Below are positions 15,073-24,360 of a stretch of DNA of 64,000 bases, piece after piece. The position numbers and the translations under genes were made by a program. The stretch is from Deinococcus multiflagellatus. GTDB taxonomy: Bacteria > Deinococcota > Deinococci > Deinococcales > Deinococcaceae. Below the pieces are notes generated by a model. The model ran no database searches, was not told the DNA's origin, and saw only the letters and a program-made list of their open reading frames with translations. The stretch spans positions 540,919 to 604,918 of the forward strand of contig NZ_JAIQXV010000001.1 of the NCBI RefSeq assembly GCF_020166415.1, read 5' to 3'. The first letter of the stretch is position 1. Every line of letters starts with the position of its first letter.

Positions 15073-16661
15073 AGGCCCCCCGTGCCGAACCGAACGGCTT
15101 CCAGCGTGGCGTCCCTGAGCGCGATCTGGCCCAGCCAGCGCTGCGCCCGCGCTTCTGCACCCTCCCGCTGACCAGCCTTCAGGACCGTAGAGAGGTCTTC
15201 CCCGGCCTTGATGTGCAGGCTGTATTCCTCTACTGGGTTTTCGTAGGTGCCCCCGGCTGCCTTCATAAGAGTCACTTTGGGCCGGGGCGTGACACGGCCC
15301 CGCACGCGGATCTGGGTGGGATCCCGCTGCGGCAGCACGAAGTGGAAGCCCGCAATGCCTTCGAGCACCTCAGCGTTGAACGCCTCCGGGCGCAGCTCGA
15401 TCAGGCTGGCTGTCTGGGCGCCCTGGGTGGTGTAGGTGACCGTGGTACCGGCGGGCAGTTCGGCGCTGGGCGTGTAGATCCATTCGGTCAGGTAGGCCGT
15501 GCCGCCCGTGCGCGTGTAGACCGGCACCACCTGCACCACGACATTTCCGGCCAGGGTGATGGTCAGCTCCCCAACCTTCGTGCCGCGCGGCACCAGCACG
15601 TCGGTGGTCACGCTGGGCTCGGTGTTGTAGTCCGGCGCTTTGGTACCGTCCCCCGCCACCGCCAGCTCGACCCGGATGCGCCGGGCGGGCTCGGTGAGCG
15701 TCAGGGTCAGGCTGGCCTCGCCTGTTCCCCCCGAGGTACGCTTCAGGATCACGGTGGGGGCGCCATCGGTCTCGGTGCCCAGGCGGTCGGTCAGGGCAGC
15801 GTAACTGGTGATGGCCTCTGCGTTGTTCTTGGCGAAAGTGTGCGCCGTGACGCGCCAGGCCTGGGGGTCGTTGTATGTGATCTCGGTCCAGGCGGTGCCG
15901 TACTCGGCCTCGGCCGGGCTGCCTACCTCGGTCTGGATCAGGCTGCCGTCGCTCCACTGGCCCAGCGTGAACAGCACGCGCGTGACCAGCGCTTCACTGT
16001 CGGTGTCCTCATAGGTCACGGTGACGTCCGCCCCTTCGGTTAGGGCCAGCGTGTCGCCCACGCCCAGGGCGGCCGGGCGCAGGAACACCTTGCGGTCGGC
16101 GTTCACATCCCAGACCCCATGCCCAGTGGCAGCCAGGAAGTCGAACAACTCACTGGCCTTGCGGTTGCGCGCCGCGAACCCATCCAGCTCGACACCCAGG
16201 TCGGGAATCAGGGCCGCGTCATAGACAATCGCCTCGCCCAGCTGACCACTGGTGATCAGGTCCTGCAGCGCCGAACGAAGCTGCGCGCCCACATCGCCAG
16301 AGACGGGATCATTCACGATCCGCACTTCCTGCAACCTCTTTTTCAAACCGACAATTTTGAAGTTGCTGTGCCCTGGGGTCTCGCTGTTCCCGGTCTTCAG
16401 GGCCACCCCGGCAAATTCTCGGGTCCACGTGTCCTGGTCCTGCACATCCAGTTCCACCACATCGCGCTCACCAATGCCCAGGGTGGCCCACAGGCTCTGA
16501 AAGGTCAGTTCCAGGCAGCCCCCGAAGCCGGTGCGGCGCACCTCCATGCCGTTCGCCGGGGTGACGAACTGCATGGCCGGGTTCAGGTGCTCGTAGTAGC
16601 GTTCGTGCCGCAGGGTACCGTCCCAGTCGCGCACGGTCAGCCGGGCGTTCTGGACCGGCAT
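15069..16661 (-). CDS. Tail tip / baseplate hub-like protein (530 aa)
   Basis: Directly follows the tape measure gene with overlapping stop and start. The N-terminal 190 residues (ARLTVRDWDGTLRHERYY, then LELTFQSLWATLGIGERDVVEL and FDFLAATGHGVWDVNADRKVFLRP) follow the pattern of tail-tip hub proteins that start with split beta-barrel domains. The rest is a set of beta-sandwich-like repeats rich in Thr and Val. It should connect the tail tube to the fibre. An internal late-promoter-like site is noted at 15267-15294. Confidence 0.65.
   Translation of the reverse strand: MPVQNARLTVRDWDGTLRHERYYEHLNPAMQFVTPANGMEVRRTGFGGCLELTFQSLWATLGIGERDVVELDVQDQDTWTREFAGVALKTGNSETPGHSNFKIVGLKKRLQEVRIVNDPVSGDVGAQLRSALQDLITSGQLGEAIVYDAALIPDLGVELDGFAARNRKASELFDFLAATGHGVWDVNADRKVFLRPAALGVGDTLALTEGADVTVTYEDTDSEALVTRVLFTLGQWSDGSLIQTEVGSPAEAEYGTAWTEITYNDPQAWRVTAHTFAKNNAEAITSYAALTDRLGTETDGAPTVILKRTSGGTGEASLTLTLTEPARRIRVELAVAGDGTKAPDYNTEPSVTTDVLVPRGTKVGELTITLAGNVVVQVVPVYTRTGGTAYLTEWIYTPSAELPAGTTVTYTTQGAQTASLIELRPEAFNAEVLEGIAGFHFVLPQRDPTQIRVRGRVTPRPKVTLMKAAGGTYENPVEEYSLHIKAGEDLSTVLKAGQREGAEARAQRWLGQIALRDATLEAVRFGTGGL
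15267..15294 (-). promoter_or_regulatory. Internal late-promoter-like site
   Basis: TGTCACGC inside the tail-tip gene, with A at position 9 and T at position 13 (CAAAGT) as in the intergenic copies, and an in-frame ATG 20 nt after the box. It could give a short C-terminal product of about 65 residues or be a chance match within coding sequence. Confidence 0.3.
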
Positions 16662-19600
16662 CAGCGGCTCCCCGAGGTCAGGGTGCTGTGCGGTCCAGCC
16701 ATGCGCTCTGCGGCCAGCAGCAACATTTCCCCGGCGCGGTAACTGAGCCGTGCGGCGTCCATCTGCAGCCGGGAGGCCGCCTCGGCACCCCGGATCAGGT
16801 CACGGGTACCGGACAGGATGTCGATCACGACAGTGGGCGCTCCGGCCTGGAAGGTGCTGCTGCCCGATCCGAAGCTGGGTGTGGTGCTGCCCGGATTGGT
16901 CACCGTGGGGGGCAGAGCCTTGTCGATCGCCGTTTTGATCGGTTTGAGCACCCCTTCAAGGGTCTTGGCGATGCCCGGTAGGGTCGCGCCGATCTGGCTA
17001 ATGATGCTGGTCACGTCGCCCCCGGCGGCCAGGGTGGTGGTGAGTTCGGTCAACAGGTTGCCCAGGGCCCCTTTGAGGATCGCGCCCTGGATCAGGGCTT
17101 GGGTCACGGCGTCAATGAGGGCGCCCCGCACGCCTTCCCTGATACCGGTCAGTAGATCGCCCGTTCCGCTCAAGAAGCCTTTTATGCCGTTCTGGAATCC
17201 ACCTAATACACCCGACTCAATCGCCTTGGCGATATTTGCGGCCAGATCGTTTACCTCACGAACAACCTGGGGCCCGCCGCCAAACAGGTCGGCAAAGAAT
17301 CCTCTTGATCTCGTTGCGAAGGTCGAAAAGGCGTCAGCATTGATAAGCGAGAACTGCTTCCCGAAGTCCTCACGGGCTTTCGCAGCTTCAGCACGGGCTT
17401 TCTGGAAGCCACTAATGGCATCCGCGATGGAGCTGACCACCTTCACCGTCAGGCTCACCCAGGCACCAATGTCTGCCCCGCTGGTGGCCACCAGCTTCGC
17501 CACATCGACCGCCATGTCGGCCACCCGCGCGGTGGCGTTGGCCACCCCGTTCAGGTTCGCTTCCAGGTCACCGTTCCCCACGCTGCCCGCCAGCTGCGCG
17601 AACGCCCCGGCCAGCTCGCGCACATAGCCGGCGTAGGTCTGGAACTTCTGGAAACCCTGGGCGGTGCGCAGGGCACTGCCACCCAGCTTCTGCAGCTCCG
17701 CCGCCTGCGCGCGGTATTCGGCGGCAATCTCCGGGCGCCCGGCGAGGTCTGCCGCCCGGGCCAGGGCTTCCAGGCGTGGGACGGTCTCCATGGCTGCCGT
17801 CACGAAGTCCTGCAAGGTCATGGTGCCCTGCGTGAAGCCCTTGACGAGTGCCACGTTGCTGTCGGTCATGGCCAGCAGCTGTTCCTGTAACCCGTCCAGC
17901 GTGGGCTCCAGATCCCGGGCGGCGGGAATCAGCCCCAGGGTGGCGGTCAACAGGGCGCGCACACTGGCCGCCGCTTCGCCCCCCTCATCGCCTAGCGCGT
18001 CCAGGCTGGGCAGCAGGCGGGTGAGCACGTCCGCCTGTTCCAGCAGGACCGCGCTGTACGCCTCACCCGTGATGAGCCCGGCGGTGAACTGCGCATTTGC
18101 CTGATCCACGGCCGCTGTGATGCCGCTTAGGGTCTGCTCGAGGGGATTGGCCTCCCCGCTCTGGGCATAGCGCTCAAACAGTTCACTCAGGCGCCCGGTG
18201 GCGGCGGCCAACTGATCCCGCGCGCCGTCCACGGCCCCCTGGGCGGCCCCTTCCAGATCCGTGCCCTTGGCCAGCAGCGCCACCCGCTCCAGCAGCGGTA
18301 GCGCGGTCTTCAGGGCGTTGGCGTAGGCGCTGATGCCCGCCGCGTCCGCGCCCAACAGTCCATTCGGCCCCAGGGCGCCTTCCGCGTCGCTCAACCCCTG
18401 CACCACGGCACTCAGAGCGCCGTCCAGGTCAGCGGTGCGCAGGCTGCTGGCCGCCTCGGTCAGCACGCGGCTGAACTGCTGTGCGAAGGTGCTGTCCTTG
18501 CCGTCCAACTTGGTCAGCAGACTGTTGAGCAGGGTGCTGCCGACACTGGCGAGGTCCACGCCAGCCAGCCAGGTCTTCAGGCGCTCCGCGAAACGTTCAC
18601 GGGCGGGGCCGCGCAATTCTTCCGGGGTGCCGTTGGTGATCTCTTCCGCGAGGCGGGCGGCCACCGCAGCAGCGTCCCCTTCGAACAGGGCGTCTACTCC
18701 GGCGAACGCGGCAGCGTCATTGGCGTTCTGTTCGGTGAGGGCCTGCAGATCCCGTAGGGCGTCGGACACGTACCCCACGCTTTCGGCCAGCCGCACCGCT
18801 TCGCTCTCGGCACTGCGGAAGAAGGCGGCGAGGTTCGTCTGTCCCAGGCGCTCGGCACTTTCGGCCTGCCGGGCGTAACTGCCGGCCAGGGCCAGCAGCG
18901 CCTGCGCGTACCCGTCCGCGTCGATCTCGCCCCGCTCATACTGGTCATTCAGATCGTCGAGGCGCTTGCTCTGCCCTTCCAGCCGCGCCTCGGTTTCCGC
19001 AAAGGCGTCACCAATCTGCGCGGCGCTGTCACTGAATCTGGGGATCAGCAGCAGCGCGGTTTCCAGCACGCTCGCGCTGATCTTGCCCTCTGCCGCCAGA
19101 TCGCGCAGCGCCTGGGTAAACCCGGCCACCTCGCTGCTGAGCTTGGGCATGTTGTTGATGATTCTTGCCAGGGGGATCTGGCTGGGCACGCTCTGGCCAC
19201 CGCGGGCGTCAATGCCGCCCAGGTTCAGGTTGCCCAGTTCAGCGAGGGCCGCCTGCCCCGCCTCTGCCCCCTCGATCAGTGCGTTCTTAATGGCCTGCTG
19301 CGCCACCTGCACGCGCTCGGCGCCCGCCTCGGCGGCCTGACCCAGGGCGGTGTAATAGGAGCGGTAAGCGGCCGTGACCGCGCCAGATTGCACCAGGGCG
19401 GCGCTGTCCTTGATCGCCCGGCGCTGGGCATCCGTGGCCCCCTGGGGGATTGAGGCCACCGCCTGGTCATAGGCGGCCCGGGCGGTGCGCTTCGCTTCGA
19501 GCAGCTGCGCGCCAGCCACCTGCCGGGCCTGTTCCGTGATGCGCCGGGCGTAGTTCTGTTCGACTTTCAGGGTGAGGCTCAGGTCACCCTCGGTCTGCTT

Positions 19601-22357
19601 CAAGCGGGCGGTGCGGGCCCGTTCAATGGCGTTCAGGGCGTCCTGTTCCGCGCTGGTGCGCTGGCGCAGCTGGTCCTGGCTGAGGCGGGTGAGCTGGGTT
19701 TCAGCCTGGGCCTGATCGCGCCGGATCGCTTCGGCCTTGCGTTTGGCCTCTTCTGCCTTGCGCTCGGCTTCACGGGTGGCCTGCTCACGTTCCCGCTCCT
19801 GACGCTCACGCATCTGCTGCTCACCAGCCAGGGCGTCACGGGCGCGCTGCAGGGCCTCACGCTGGGCTACGCCATCATCTGTAAATCCCTTGATCTTCGC
19901 GGCCAGGGCTTCCCGCTCGGCGCGCGTGCCACTCTCCTTCACCCGGGCTTCTTCGTCCGCGAGTTTGCGGGCCGCTGCCATCTGGGCCTGCACCTGTTTC
20001 TCGGTCGCGTCGGTGGCCGCGCGGGCGGTGCGCTCCGCGGTGGCCCGCACAGCTTCCAGCGCGGCGCGGTTGCTCTCCGACTGCTTCTCCCACTTCTGCA
20101 GCGCGGCGGTGGCCGTGTTCCAGGCCTTGGGGTCGTTGGCTTTCACTGCCGCGTCAATCGCGGCCTGCAACTGGCGGGCCTTGATGATCTGCGCGTCGGT
20201 AATCACCGTAGAGCGATTACTGGGGCCTGTCCCCCCTGCCGTGCCAGTGGGGGCAGGCCCAGACATGCCCAGGTTGGGGTTCGGGGTGAGGGTACGGGGG
20301 TCCAGGGGGCGGCCCTGGGCGTCCCGCACCTCGACGTGCAGATGCGGCCCGGAGCTCTGGCCCGTGCTGCCCGTGCGGCCCAGCAGGGTGCCGGCGGACA
20401 CCTTGAGGTTACCCTGGGCCAGTTGCTTCTTCAGGTCTTCACTGATGCTGTTCAGGTGCCCGAGCAGGATCTGGCGGCCCTGCTGGTCAATGAGTTTGAC
20501 CAGGTTGCCGAACCCGGACTTGTCCCACCCGGCGAAGGCAATGGTGCCGTCTGTGGGCGCGTAAACGCGGGTGTTCATCGGGGTGCCGATGTCCACCCCC
20601 TTGTGCGTGCCGTCCTCATACCCAGGCTTGCCGCGCATGCGCTGCGCGTAGGGGGTGGCCCCGAAGTCCTGCGTCACCTGGTACCCGCCCACACCCAGGG
20701 CCTTCAGGAACTCCGGCAGGGAAATCAGGCCCAGCGCGTCCTGCACCCGGACCACGCTGGCATTCCCCTGCATGATGGCGCCGTTCGTCCGGCTGCCCAC
20801 CGTGTTCAGGCTGTCCTGCCCGGCGAACACGGTTTCAATGCCCCACTGCGCGCCCTGCTGCGCCCCGGCGAAGACGTTCCCCGCCCCGTTGCGGGCAATG
20901 TCCGCTAGGGCGTCCCACTGGCTGGCAAACGCCCCGCGCGCGGTCTGCAGGGCGCCGGTCAGGTCACCACTCATCAGCTGCTTCCACGCGGTCTGCAGCG
21001 CGGTGAGGCTGGTCATGGTGGTGCTGAACAGCCGCTGAATCTCACTCAGCGCCGCGTCAATGCCGCCCTTCAGGCCGCCGGTCACGATCATGCCGAAGCC
21101 CAGGAGGGCGGTGGCCACTCCGCCCACCAGGGCGCCCAGGTCTCCGAGGAAAGCAATGAGCACCTTGACCGCCTGCGCGGTCTGGGTGAGGAACACGGCC
21201 GTTTCTTTCAGGGCGGGGACGAGGGTGCCGCGGTTCTCGCGTGCCCAGTCCATCGCGCTCTGGATCGCGCGGGTGGTCTCCCGGGTGAGGGCGGCCACCA
21301 CCGGCATCAGTTCGCGCCCGATTTCCTCCCGCGCTTCAGTGATGGCGCGCTTGTTTTCCTGCTGGGCGCGGGTGTAATCGTTCAGCACCGCGTCCAGGGC
21401 ATCGACTTCGGTGGCGGTGGCCTTCATAACCAGATTGGCCACCATCTGGGCGCGCTGCATTTCATTCAGCTCGTCGGCGGTTTTGCCAATGGACTTCGCG
21501 TACTTGTCCATGGCGGGGCCCAGGTTCTCGCTGATGCCGATGCTGTTGAGAGCCGCGCTCAGACCCGTCACAGCCGCGTCCGCTACCCGGTCGAAACCAT
21601 CCTCAGCGCTGCGCCCGAAGGCGATGGCACTGGCCGCAGCGCCGGTCATGGTTTGTTCGAGCACGCCCATGTCGCGGAAGCCGGCGCGCACCAGGACCGT
21701 GATGCTGTCCTTGACGCTGGTCATGCTGGCCCCGAACCGCTGCGCGAGACGCTGCGCGGTGGCGTCCGCCTCCACGAGCGGCACCTTGAACCGTTTCATG
21801 GTCAGTTCGAACACCTTGACCGTGGTGTCCGCCTTGTTCGCCTGATCCGCCAGACTGCGCATTCCTGCCGCAAGCTGCTGCAGACCCCCAATAATCTGCG
21901 GGCCAATCACGGCCAGCAGGCCCGCGCGCAGGGTGTTCAAACCCGACGTGGCCCCCTGCGCCAACCCCCCGATCTGACTGGTAAGGCTGTTTGCATGGGC
22001 CTGCTGCTGGGCGGCCTGGGCGGCGGCAGCAGCGGCGCGCGCGGCAGCGTCAGCCTGCCGCCGCTGAGCTTCGGTGGCGGCGTTTGATGCGCGGGTCAGG
22101 CCATTCAGCTGGCTCTGCACCTGCGCGGCAGCCTGGGCGAGGCGGGTGGCTTCGGTGCTGCCGGCCGCGAAGCCACGGCTGGCGGTGAGCAGGCCGTCGC
22201 GCACCCGTTCCAGCTGCGTGCGGGTCTGCGCGCTGTTCGTGCCCGTGGCGCGCAGCTCGTTGTTCATCTGCCCGATCAGGCGGGACAGGTTGGTGACGTC
22301 GTTGGCACCCGTAACACCGGCGTTGATTCTGAGCAGGATGTCGTCAGGGGTCGCCAT
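16661..22357 (-). CDS. Tail tape measure protein with embedded M23 peptidase
   Basis: About 1898 residues, so a tail of several hundred nanometres is expected if the usual length rule holds. The ATG at 22357 is chosen because it lies 19 nt after a late-promoter box. The N-terminal part is typical tape measure (long Ala/Gln helices, GLQQLAAGMRSLADQA, MQRAQMVANLVMKATA). A complete LytM/M23 zinc peptidase lies at about residues 565-690: HKGVD (His and Asp ligands), GHL, and GPHLHVEV (HxH). A charged coiled coil at about 780-900 and Ala-rich helices follow. The peptidase probably opens peptidoglycan during DNA injection. Confidence 0.9.
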   Translation of the reverse strand: MATPDDILLRINAGVTGANDVTNLSRLIGQMNNELRATGTNSAQTRTQLERVRDGLLTASRGFAAGSTEATRLAQAAAQVQSQLNGLTRASNAATEAQRRQADAAARAAAAAAQAAQQQAHANSLTSQIGGLAQGATSGLNTLRAGLLAVIGPQIIGGLQQLAAGMRSLADQANKADTTVKVFELTMKRFKVPLVEADATAQRLAQRFGASMTSVKDSITVLVRAGFRDMGVLEQTMTGAAASAIAFGRSAEDGFDRVADAAVTGLSAALNSIGISENLGPAMDKYAKSIGKTADELNEMQRAQMVANLVMKATATEVDALDAVLNDYTRAQQENKRAITEAREEIGRELMPVVAALTRETTRAIQSAMDWARENRGTLVPALKETAVFLTQTAQAVKVLIAFLGDLGALVGGVATALLGFGMIVTGGLKGGIDAALSEIQRLFSTTMTSLTALQTAWKQLMSGDLTGALQTARGAFASQWDALADIARNGAGNVFAGAQQGAQWGIETVFAGQDSLNTVGSRTNGAIMQGNASVVRVQDALGLISLPEFLKALGVGGYQVTQDFGATPYAQRMRGKPGYEDGTHKGVDIGTPMNTRVYAPTDGTIAFAGWDKSGFGNLVKLIDQQGRQILLGHLNSISEDLKKQLAQGNLKVSAGTLLGRTGSTGQSSGPHLHVEVRDAQGRPLDPRTLTPNPNLGMSGPAPTGTAGGTGPSNRSTVITDAQIIKARQLQAAIDAAVKANDPKAWNTATAALQKWEKQSESNRAALEAVRATAERTARAATDATEKQVQAQMAAARKLADEEARVKESGTRAEREALAAKIKGFTDDGVAQREALQRARDALAGEQQMRERQEREREQATREAERKAEEAKRKAEAIRRDQAQAETQLTRLSQDQLRQRTSAEQDALNAIERARTARLKQTEGDLSLTLKVEQNYARRITEQARQVAGAQLLEAKRTARAAYDQAVASIPQGATDAQRRAIKDSAALVQSGAVTAAYRSYYTALGQAAEAGAERVQVAQQAIKNALIEGAEAGQAALAELGNLNLGGIDARGGQSVPSQIPLARIINNMPKLSSEVAGFTQALRDLAAEGKISASVLETALLLIPRFSDSAAQIGDAFAETEARLEGQSKRLDDLNDQYERGEIDADGYAQALLALAGSYARQAESAERLGQTNLAAFFRSAESEAVRLAESVGYVSDALRDLQALTEQNANDAAAFAGVDALFEGDAAAVAARLAEEITNGTPEELRGPARERFAERLKTWLAGVDLASVGSTLLNSLLTKLDGKDSTFAQQFSRVLTEAASSLRTADLDGALSAVVQGLSDAEGALGPNGLLGADAAGISAYANALKTALPLLERVALLAKGTDLEGAAQGAVDGARDQLAAATGRLSELFERYAQSGEANPLEQTLSGITAAVDQANAQFTAGLITGEAYSAVLLEQADVLTRLLPSLDALGDEGGEAAASVRALLTATLGLIPAARDLEPTLDGLQEQLLAMTDSNVALVKGFTQGTMTLQDFVTAAMETVPRLEALARAADLAGRPEIAAEYRAQAAELQKLGGSALRTAQGFQKFQTYAGYVRELAGAFAQLAGSVGNGDLEANLNGVANATARVADMAVDVAKLVATSGADIGAWVSLTVKVVSSIADAISGFQKARAEAAKAREDFGKQFSLINADAFSTFATRSRGFFADLFGGGPQVVREVNDLAANIAKAIESGVLGGFQNGIKGFLSGTGDLLTGIREGVRGALIDAVTQALIQGAILKGALGNLLTELTTTLAAGGDVTSIISQIGATLPGIAKTLEGVLKPIKTAIDKALPPTVTNPGSTTPSFGSGSSTFQAGAPTVVIDILSGTRDLIRGAEAASRLQMDAARLSYRAGEMLLLAAERMAGPHSTLTSGSR

Positions 22358-22384
22358 GGTTTTAGCCTGAAACCGGGCGTGACA
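22358..22384 (-). promoter_or_regulatory. Late promoter motif, tape measure unit
   Basis: TGTCACGC (22384-22377), 19 nt, ATG. A at 22368 and T at 22364 form CAGGCT. A G/C hairpin with a TTT run lies immediately upstream. Confidence 0.7.
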
Positions 22385-22394
22385 CCCAATGGAC

Positions 22395-22414
22395 AAACCC
22401 CCGCCGGGCGGGGG
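22395..22414 (-). terminator. Terminator after tail chaperone genes
   Basis: On the - strand CCCCCGCCCGGCGGGGG folds into a tight hairpin followed by TTTG. It touches the stop of the chaperone extension frame and lies 11 nt before the next late-promoter box. Confidence 0.65.
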
Positions 22415-22609
22415 TCAGTCGGTTGGGCGGCCAGGTTGGGCGCGGCGCCACCACTCATCTTTTGCGTCCTCACCCCTGGCCCAGTAGTACACCCCGAGGT
22501 CGAAAGACAACCGCTCGCGTTCCGTGGTCCCTTCAGGCCAGGGCACCAGCTCACTCGGCCGCTTGCTGTACCTCTTCCCCACCTGATCCAGCACGGTCCC
22601 CCACTCCAT
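22415..22609 (-). CDS. Tail assembly chaperone extension (T-like), frameshift product
   Basis: This frame overlaps the end of the upstream chaperone in the +1 (equivalently -2) frame and continues past its stop for about 45 codons. The sensible protein sequence begins near MEWGTVLDQVGKRYSKRP and ends with WARGEDAKDEWWRRAQ. Position between tail tube and tape measure is exactly where long-tailed phages encode the G/GT pair. A G5 run at 22598-22602 in GTG-GGG-GAC is a candidate -2 slip site. An ATG at 22609 would allow independent initiation instead. Confidence 0.65.
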   Translation of the reverse strand: MEWGTVLDQVGKRYSKRPSELVPWPEGTTERERLSFDLGVYYWARGEDAKDEWWRRAQPGRPTD

Positions 22610-23081
22610 CAGGAAACATCTTGGTTTCCGCCACCTCGCGGGCGGTGGCCGTGCCGATCTGGCTGTGCTGGCGCACGTAGGTGAGCAGGATGTTGAAGTC
22701 CGGCCCCAGGCCCAGGTCCGGCAGCGCGCGGTTGCCTTCATACCAGCCGATCAACTCATCGAGGGTCGGGCTGACGCAGGCGCGCTCCAGCAGGCTCACC
22801 TTGCCGCCGTGCTCCATCCCCACCACAAGGTCGGGGAATTGAACCAGGTCTTCAAGTACTTCATCGGCGCGCTCATCGCCGGCCAGGATCTTTTTCAGCA
22901 GGTTGCTGCCTTCCATGGCATTCTCAGCGCCCACCCGGGTGATGGCGGCGGTCACCATCTCACGCATGCTGGCCTGCGAGTTTGCCTGCAGGTCCACCTT
23001 GCGGATCTTGACCACCACGCCTGTGCTCAGCGTCACTTCTTCAAAGAAGTTTTTCAGGACCGGCCGTTTTGATCTGTTCAC
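22551..23081 (-). CDS. Tail assembly chaperone (G-like, 176 aa)
   Basis: Starts with GTG at 23081, exactly 19 nt after a late-promoter box. The N-terminal beta part (FFEEVTLSTGVVVKIRKVDLQAN) and the helical acidic C-terminal half fit the chaperones that coat the tape measure protein during tail assembly. The terminal 20 residues after the overlap look like out-of-frame sequence (GDRAGSGGEEVQQAAE), as is usual when a frameshift lies just upstream. Confidence 0.75.
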   Translation of the reverse strand: MNRSKRPVLKNFFEEVTLSTGVVVKIRKVDLQANSQASMREMVTAAITRVGAENAMEGSNLLKKILAGDERADEVLEDLVQFPDLVVGMEHGGKVSLLERACVSPTLDELIGWYEGNRALPDLGLGPDFNILLTYVRQHSQIGTATAREVAETKMFPDGVGDRAGSGGEEVQQAAE

Positions 23082-23108
23082 ATCCGCAGTGTGGTTGGGC
23101 GCGTGACA
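23082..23108 (-). promoter_or_regulatory. Late promoter motif, tail chaperone unit
   Basis: TGTCACGC (23108-23101), 19 nt, GTG start. A and T at the conserved places give CACACT. Located after the tail-tube gene's hairpin. Confidence 0.68.
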
Positions 23109-23122
23109 CCCACCGGAACGGG

Positions 23123-23149
23123 AAACCCCCGCGCGCAGGGCGGCGGGGG
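23123..23149 (-). terminator. Terminator after tail tube gene
   Basis: CCCCCGC/GCGGGGG stem (23126-23132 with 23143-23149) followed by TTTCCC on the - strand, 18 nt beyond the tail-tube stop and just before a late-promoter box. Confidence 0.65.
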
Positions 23150-23167
23150 CAGGTCAGCGTTCCGGGT

Positions 23168-24106
23168 TCAGGCTGGCAGCGCGATCTCGTATTCCGCCAG
23201 GGTGTCTTCACTGACCCCCACGGCTTCATACGGCACCACCACGCGCTCCATGCCGGACGGCACGTTCACGCTGTTGACCTCGGCGGTGTCCACGGTGAAC
23301 TTCAGCGTCTTGGGCGTCGCGCCGGGCAGGGTGAAGCCACTCTCCACCTTCACCAGCGTGTTCTGCTCGTAGGCATCGCGCAGGGCGGTCACCAGCACGG
23401 GCAGGCTGAAGGTGGTGGTGATGGTGGGGCTGTCGGTGCGCTCCCACCCCACGGGGTAATCCGCCAGGGCCGCGTTCGTGCCGTTGGCGCCGTCCACCAC
23501 CTGCATCGGGATCTGAATGTTGACCCCGCCGGTTTCAGGCTTGTACAGCACGTCGTTGATTTTGAGCCACCAGTGCTTGAACTGCAGCTGATCGTCGGGC
23601 GTGACCGGCGCGGTGACGGCCGCCACGAGTTTCTGGCTGCTGGTGACCATGAAGCTGATCTGGGCGGTGACATTCGCGCGGCTGTTCACGCTGATCTGAA
23701 TGCTGCCCACCTGCACATCCTGGGCCACGCGGTCGCCGGTGGGGTGCAGCTGCCAGATGGTCAGCGGAATACCGGGGGCCAGGTTGTCGAAATTCATGTC
23801 GGACGGGGTGATCACGTTCGTGGCCACCGGCCCCAACACCTTCAGCAGCTCCTTGAGTGCCGCCATGGTCAGTTCCACGGTGACGGTGCGGGCATCGGCC
23901 TGCACGCCCTGCACACGGCTGCGGCGGTTGCGGATCGTACCGTTGGACCCTTCGTCCTTGGTGCGGATCAGCTGCTCGAGCGGGGGCATGAACTGCGTGG
24001 CCTTCAGGGTGTGGGTGGGTGCAGCGGCGGCGCTGCCCACGGCGGTCTGCAGCGCGAACATGATGCCGCCGAACCGGCCCAGGTTTGGACGTTTATCCCA
24101 GGGCAT
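23168..24106 (-). CDS. Major tail tube protein (312 aa)
   Basis: Position (between connectors and tail chaperones), length and mainly beta composition with long Val/Thr strands fit a siphovirus tail tube subunit. The sequence VTVELTMAALKELLKVLG and the LQFKHWWLKINDVLY segment recall tube proteins with Ig-like extensions. It begins with an ATG overlapping the previous TGA. Transcription probably ends in the hairpin downstream, giving a stoichiometry break before the chaperones. Confidence 0.75.
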   Translation of the reverse strand: MPWDKRPNLGRFGGIMFALQTAVGSAAAAPTHTLKATQFMPPLEQLIRTKDEGSNGTIRNRRSRVQGVQADARTVTVELTMAALKELLKVLGPVATNVITPSDMNFDNLAPGIPLTIWQLHPTGDRVAQDVQVGSIQISVNSRANVTAQISFMVTSSQKLVAAVTAPVTPDDQLQFKHWWLKINDVLYKPETGGVNIQIPMQVVDGANGTNAALADYPVGWERTDSPTITTTFSLPVLVTALRDAYEQNTLVKVESGFTLPGATPKTLKFTVDTAEVNSVNVPSGMERVVVPYEAVGVSEDTLAEYEIALPA

Positions 24107-24360
24107 TATTTACCGTCCTTTGCGCGCTTCTCAGGCGCGGCGGGCGTGGGGGCGAGGGTCTGGTCCGTCTGCCCCTCGGCTTCAGCGGGTGCGCTCTCAA
24201 CCTTCGGGGCCGTCGAAGTCACGTAGTAGCCGGTGGCCTTGATGGCCTTCTCGTGTGCTTCATCACGGGCGCGCACCTTCACGCCCGGGCCCACCTTGCC
24301 CACACCGGCAATCGTGCCCTCGGGGGCATCTTTCTTCCCTTCAAACCATTTGTCGCTCAT
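24106..24360 (-). CDS. Small tail/connector protein (84 aa)
   Basis: Short, Ala/Pro/Glu-rich with Lys, probably partly disordered in its second half. The N-terminal half has the pattern VGPGVKVRARDEAHEKAIKATGYYV. Coupled by 4-nt overlap upstream and adjacent to the tube gene. Function unknown. Confidence 0.6.
   Translation of the reverse strand: MSDKWFEGKKDAPEGTIAGVGKVGPGVKVRARDEAHEKAIKATGYYVTSTAPKVESAPAEAEGQTDQTLAPTPAAPEKRAKDGK

Noticed and set aside
22357..22396. Extended start of the tape measure (TTG at 22396)
   Set aside because: The extra residues only translate the late-promoter box; the same peptide appears in front of other late genes for that reason.
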